A stretch of DNA of 9,030 bases from Chloroflexota bacterium (GTDB taxonomy: Bacteria > Chloroflexota > Anaerolineae > Anaerolineales > Villigracilaceae): assembly GCA_021812905.1 (NCBI GenBank), contig JAKAMM010000051.1, forward strand, positions 1-9,030. The letters run 5' to 3'. Each line of letters starts with the position of its first letter. Positions within the stretch are counted from its first letter, which is position 1. The notes below the pieces were generated by a model that was not told the DNA's origin, ran no database searches, and saw only the letters and a list, made by a program, of their open reading frames with translations. Of the stretch, positions 5,724 to 9,030 are shown piece by piece. The position numbers were made by a program, and so were the translations under genes.

Positions 5724-5762
5724 CTTTAGACTTCCGAAGTTCGAGCCTTCGGAAGTCTGAAG
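5724..5762. repeat. 16-bp hairpin between permease and adaptor genes
   Basis: Arms 5724-5739 and 5747-5762 pair over 16 bp with a single GU, around a 7-nt loop. The core is AGACTTCCGAAG with CTTCGGAAGTCT. It begins 10 nt after the permease stop on the coding (-) strand. No T tract follows on either strand, so a Rho-independent terminator is unlikely. An mRNA-stabilising or processing hairpin between operon genes, or a dispersed intergenic repeat, fits better. Confidence 0.8.
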
Positions 5763-5772
5763 ATACACTTTC

Positions 5773-8502
5773 TCATAGTTCACGTAATACCTGCGCGATT
5801 TCCATTCGGGCCAATCGGCGGTTCGCGAATATCGTTGCCAATGCCATTCCCAAAAAGGTGAGGATAAGCAGGGCAAACAATGTTCCCCACGGAATGCTCA
5901 TCCCGGCCGGAGGGATCGTAAAGAGCACAATCAGTAAGGATATAAATACTGATCCCAGTATCAGGCCGATGACGCTCCCGATCAGCACACTTAGCATCCC
6001 CACAATCAGCGACTCGGACCACAAGACGCGCCCAACCTGGGTTATCGAGCCTCCTATCGCGCGCATCGCGCCAAACTCTTTTGCTCTCTCGTATATCATC
6101 GAGAGCAGGAAAATGGCCAGGCCTAGGGAGATAATGATGCTGCTGTAACCTTGTTCGATTCTCCCGAGACCTTGCAGATTCACACTGGTCATTGAATTGC
6201 CCAATGCGAGAATAGCGGTATCAATATCCTCTGTTGTCATGGGTACCTGCGCGCCCAGGGTGGATTGGATACGGAGGGCAACGTCATGCGGCGAGGTGGA
6301 TGTTCGGATCAGGAAGTAACTGATCTTGTCGTTGTGCGTAACGCTTTGCATAAAGGGCAGATTCATGACCAGGAAACTGTCACTCGCTGCCGTAGGGAAG
6401 AAACGGATGATCCCAACAGCTTGCAGGCGTGTTTCAACCATTGGGCCGCCTGTGGCCGCAGTGCGCGCCAGATGGATGATGACCGTATCGCCGACTGCAA
6501 TGGAATAGGCGTCGGCAATCTGCTGGCTGACCAGCACGCCATTGGGTACGTTTGCCAGGTCTTGCATGGCTTGGGCGGCGCTCCTGCTCGCGAAGGAACT
6601 ATCAGCAGACCCGGTAGACAGGAGATATGATTGCGGGTCAATTCCAAAAACCGTCTGCAGGTTGGAACCAACATAGGCCTGTGCGCTTATAACCGGCGAT
6701 ACGGACGCTACGCCGGGAACAGCGCCGATGTCTTTCGTGAAAGCTGCGGTCGGTTGGAGAGGACCGTTTGCGGTTGTTAATTTGATATCTGATCCAAGCT
6801 TATAGCGCGCATCCACTGCCTTTTGCACTTGATAGGTGTTGATGAAGATACTTAAGCTGATGCCAAAGGACAGCGCAAGCGAAACGATGATCACAGCAGA
6901 TGCAATTTTCTGCGCCCTGCGCGCAATACTGCGGCCAGCCATATAACCCAGGTCGCCAAAAACACGGCGCAGGATTTTCTGAATAACGCCAGCCCCGCGA
7001 TTGATCCCTCCAGCCAATAAACGATTCATCAGAAGTGCAAGTCCCACCCACAGGAAGAATGGGCCGAGGAAGACATAGAATCCGAGCGAAAGACTGGTGC
7101 CCGTGTCTCCTCCAACGGGTTTAAATCCACCGCCATTGTTGTTGATCCAAAAAATTACTCCCGCAATGATCAGACTGACCACGTCCAAATATGCGCGCGC
7201 CCAGAGAGGCGCTTTGGCTTCGTGTTCAGCCTGACGGCGTTCCTGAGAGATTTCCTGTCTCAGCGAGGCGCGGATGGGCAGGAAGGTCGCCACGCCGGTT
7301 AGCAATAGACCTGCTGCAAAAGAATAGAGGATTGAACCAGGATAGAGACTGATCAGCAAAGAGGGCACAATGGCGCCGGCTCCAAACAGAAATGCAGTAG
7401 TGCCCAACCCCACGATCAGTCCCGATATTGTTCCGACCAAAGCAATGAGAAAACTGGCAATGCCCATGGCCAATAGGATCTGGCGCGGGGTGGCGCCGCG
7501 GGCGCGCAGCAAGCCGATTTCCTGCCGTTGCGGGCCGGTAATCAGATCGGTCGCATACTTCGACAAATAAGCCGCCAACGCCACACCGGGCATGCCCAGG
7601 AACAAAAAGAGTAATTTGGCCCACAGCACATCCTGGATAGCCTTCGTCATTGAATCGGCAAGGTTATTGGTAATAATGATCTCACCCGGGAATTGCTTCT
7701 CCATTTGGCGGCGCAGGCTATCAACAAAAATGCCGGCTTTTGTCGGGTCCGAAGGCAGCAGGCTGTGATTGATTCCAACATGCAATTCATATAAAGGCGT
7801 TTGAGCCACAATGGGTTTCGCGTTGGCGCCTGTGGGAACGGGAGGGTTGGTCAGCGGCACTGCCAGATTGGCTTCCCAAAGCTGGGGAGAAATGAACACA
7901 TCATAGGGAACTGGGTTGTAGTTACCTTGTTGAGAAGGATCTGTCGAAGGAAAGAGAAAGTAAGCGTTGGTAGGATCTACGATCCCGGTGACTTTCGCCA
8001 CAAAAGGCGCGGCGAGCTGATCGAAATTGATCGAGATCGAATCGCCGATGGATAAACCCAGATCGCTCGCCGCCGCCTGGCTGATCAGCACGCCCGATGA
8101 GTTTGCATCTCCGCTCAAAATTCGCAATGCCCCTCCAAAAGAAGCGTAGTAGGAAGGCTGTAGGACAAAGAACTTTCCTGCCGGAGTCGCCCGATTGCTG
8201 ATCGGCACGCTCAAGCTGGCAAAATCAGCGATGACTACCGGTTCCACGTGGGTTACAAAGGATTGGCTTTCCAGCGCTTTGCGAACCGGCGTCATATCAG
8301 GGTGGGCAAGTGTGGAACGCACCTGCATATCTACTACTACAGGCGCAATAGCCGTCTGCGTCATTCTGTTGGCCGAGGCATCTACGAAGAAAAGAATGCC
8401 TGAGAAAAGCCCCACTGCCAGCACCAGGCCGAAGAGATAAGTCAGGGTTCGTCGTCTGTTGCGGAGAGTTAGTTGCAAAGCATAGGTCAGATAGGATTTC
8501 AT
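5773..8502 (-). CDS. ABC transporter permease with two FtsX domains
   Basis: 909 residues with about ten membrane segments. An N-terminal basic stretch (RNRRR, 14-18) precedes TM1 (about 20-41). A large extracytoplasmic MacB-type periplasmic core domain (about 45-288) follows. The first FtsX domain (about 290-415) has the cytoplasmic coupling loop EIGLLRARGATPRQI (328-342). Two further helices (438-455, 472-492) lead to a second half: TM at 533-556, a second extracytoplasmic domain (about 560-780), and a second FtsX domain (785-905) with coupling loop KEFGAMRAIGGSITQV (808-823). This double-FtsX architecture contrasts with the 4-TM MacB/LolC type, which dimerises; here one chain could supply both halves. 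The start has AGGAG (8508-8512) 5 nt before the ATG, only 12 nt after the ATPase stop, so the two are co-translated. Role: moves or extracts lipid-like, peptide or drug substrates from the membrane, driven by the ATPase; substrate unknown. Confidence 0.92.
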   Translation of the reverse strand: MKSYLTYALQLTLRNRRRTLTYLFGLVLAVGLFSGILFFVDASANRMTQTAIAPVVVDMQVRSTLAHPDMTPVRKALESQSFVTHVEPVVIADFASLSVPISNRATPAGKFFVLQPSYYASFGGALRILSGDANSSGVLISQAAASDLGLSIGDSISINFDQLAAPFVAKVTGIVDPTNAYFLFPSTDPSQQGNYNPVPYDVFISPQLWEANLAVPLTNPPVPTGANAKPIVAQTPLYELHVGINHSLLPSDPTKAGIFVDSLRRQMEKQFPGEIIITNNLADSMTKAIQDVLWAKLLFLFLGMPGVALAAYLSKYATDLITGPQRQEIGLLRARGATPRQILLAMGIASFLIALVGTISGLIVGLGTTAFLFGAGAIVPSLLISLYPGSILYSFAAGLLLTGVATFLPIRASLRQEISQERRQAEHEAKAPLWARAYLDVVSLIIAGVIFWINNNGGGFKPVGGDTGTSLSLGFYVFLGPFFLWVGLALLMNRLLAGGINRGAGVIQKILRRVFGDLGYMAGRSIARRAQKIASAVIIVSLALSFGISLSIFINTYQVQKAVDARYKLGSDIKLTTANGPLQPTAAFTKDIGAVPGVASVSPVISAQAYVGSNLQTVFGIDPQSYLLSTGSADSSFASRSAAQAMQDLANVPNGVLVSQQIADAYSIAVGDTVIIHLARTAATGGPMVETRLQAVGIIRFFPTAASDSFLVMNLPFMQSVTHNDKISYFLIRTSTSPHDVALRIQSTLGAQVPMTTEDIDTAILALGNSMTSVNLQGLGRIEQGYSSIIISLGLAIFLLSMIYERAKEFGAMRAIGGSITQVGRVLWSESLIVGMLSVLIGSVIGLILGSVFISLLIVLFTIPPAGMSIPWGTLFALLILTFLGMALATIFANRRLARMEIAQVLREL

Positions 8503-8514
8503 AATTGCTCCTGT

Positions 8515-9030
8515 TTACTTTTCGATCTGTCCATCACGCATCGAGATTTTGCGATGGGCGCGGGCGGCATCATCCGGGGCGTGGGTAACCATAACCAACG
8601 TGACGGAATCATTGCGGTTGAGTCCCGACAGGAGATCCATGATTTCAGTGGCAGTGAGGCTGTCCAGATTACCGGTGGGTTCATCGGCAAAGATAATGTT
8701 CGGACGGTTGGCTAGGGCGCGTGCAATGGCCACCCGCTGTTTCTGTCCGCCGGAGAGCTCGTCGGGCAGGTGATCGGGTTTGTCTGCCAATCCCACACGC
8801 TTCAGCAATTCCAGCGCCCAGGAATGTCGTTCGGATTCTGGCATATTTGCCAAAACCATTGGAAATTCCACATTTTCAGCCGCGGTCAGATCAACCATCA
8901 GATTGAAGGATTGAAAGATAAAGCCAATATGCTCACGACGCAGGCGAGCGCTTTCCTGTTCAGGCAACTGTGCAAGGTCCTGATCATTTAATAAAATTTT
9001 TCCGGATGAAGGTTTCATCAACCCGCCAGC
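8515..9030 (-). CDS. ABC transporter ATP-binding protein, MacB/LolD type (5' end outside window)
   Basis: The frame is open to the right edge, so the Walker A loop and about the first 50 residues are missing; the visible part starts AGGLMKPSSGKI, which normally follows Walker A. Visible motifs in order: Q-loop FIFQSFNL, signature LSGGQKQRVAIARA, Walker B IIFADEP with the catalytic Glu, D-loop GNLDS, and H-loop MVTHA. The SFNL after the Q-loop Gln and the short C-terminus ending DGQIEK are typical of the MacB/LolD/FtsE group that pairs with FtsX-type permeases. A TTG/ATG near 9016-9021 looks like a start but is inside the conserved domain. First visible gene of the transporter operon; promoter not in the window. 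Cytoplasmic subunit that powers the permease at 5773-8502. Confidence 0.95.
   Translation of the reverse strand, partial: AGGLMKPSSGKILLNDQDLAQLPEQESARLRREHIGFIFQSFNLMVDLTAAENVEFPMVLANMPESERHSWALELLKRVGLADKPDHLPDELSGGQKQRVAIARALANRPNIIFADEPTGNLDSLTATEIMDLLSGLNRNDSVTLVMVTHAPDDAARAHRKISMRDGQIEK

Noticed and set aside
1..9030. CRISPR array, tRNA, rRNA, IS element or attachment site
   Set aside because: No regularly spaced direct repeats, cloverleaf-like sequence, transposase motif or integrase-associated repeat was seen. The only tandem repeat is the in-frame 39-bp array in the NAGPA gene.

Overview
The window looks like a chromosomal segment from a free-living bacterium with roughly 50% GC. 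The style of several proteins (a FmdB zinc ribbon with an acidic tail, a secreted NAGPA-type phosphodiester glycosidase, and an ABC ATPase / double-FtsX permease / HlyD-type adaptor set) is what I would expect from Chloroflexota, probably Anaerolineae. That assignment is an impression from protein style. No rRNA or marker gene here proves it.

Layout. Positions 1-467 (+) hold the 3' part of a type I methionine aminopeptidase. It converges on a small FmdB-type zinc-ribbon gene (497-883, -), and one strong bidirectional hairpin (469-491) sits between the two stops. Across a divergent promoter region lies a 178-residue gene (1031-1567, +) with a plausible papain-like Cys/His/Asp triad. Behind it is a scrambled stretch (about 1571-2216): a GAF-domain fragment truncated at both ends on the + strand runs directly into a histidine-kinase ATPase-motif fragment on the - strand. 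I read this as a broken and partly inverted sensor-kinase gene.

Positions 2288-3577 (-) encode a membrane-anchored NAGPA/DUF2233 protein with a linker built of tandem 13-residue repeats. A possible 47-codon ORF overlaps its start by ATGA. Positions 3578-4111 are otherwise non-coding and carry two related repeat/hairpin elements.

Positions 4112-9030 (-) form one transport operon, transcribed ATPase (5' end outside the window), then a 909-residue FtsX-type permease, then a HlyD/MacA-type adaptor. The first two genes are 12 nt apart. The adaptor follows a 149-nt gap that carries a 16-bp hairpin just after the permease stop. The three products should form a MacAB/YknXYZ-like tripartite pump or envelope-remodelling complex; the substrate cannot be read from sequence.

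No tRNA, rRNA, CRISPR array, complete insertion sequence or phage gene was seen. I did not find a clear new multi-gene system. The best leads are the small papain-like protein, the inverted kinase remnant, the small ORF coupled to the NAGPA gene, and the structured repeats at 3720-4075.
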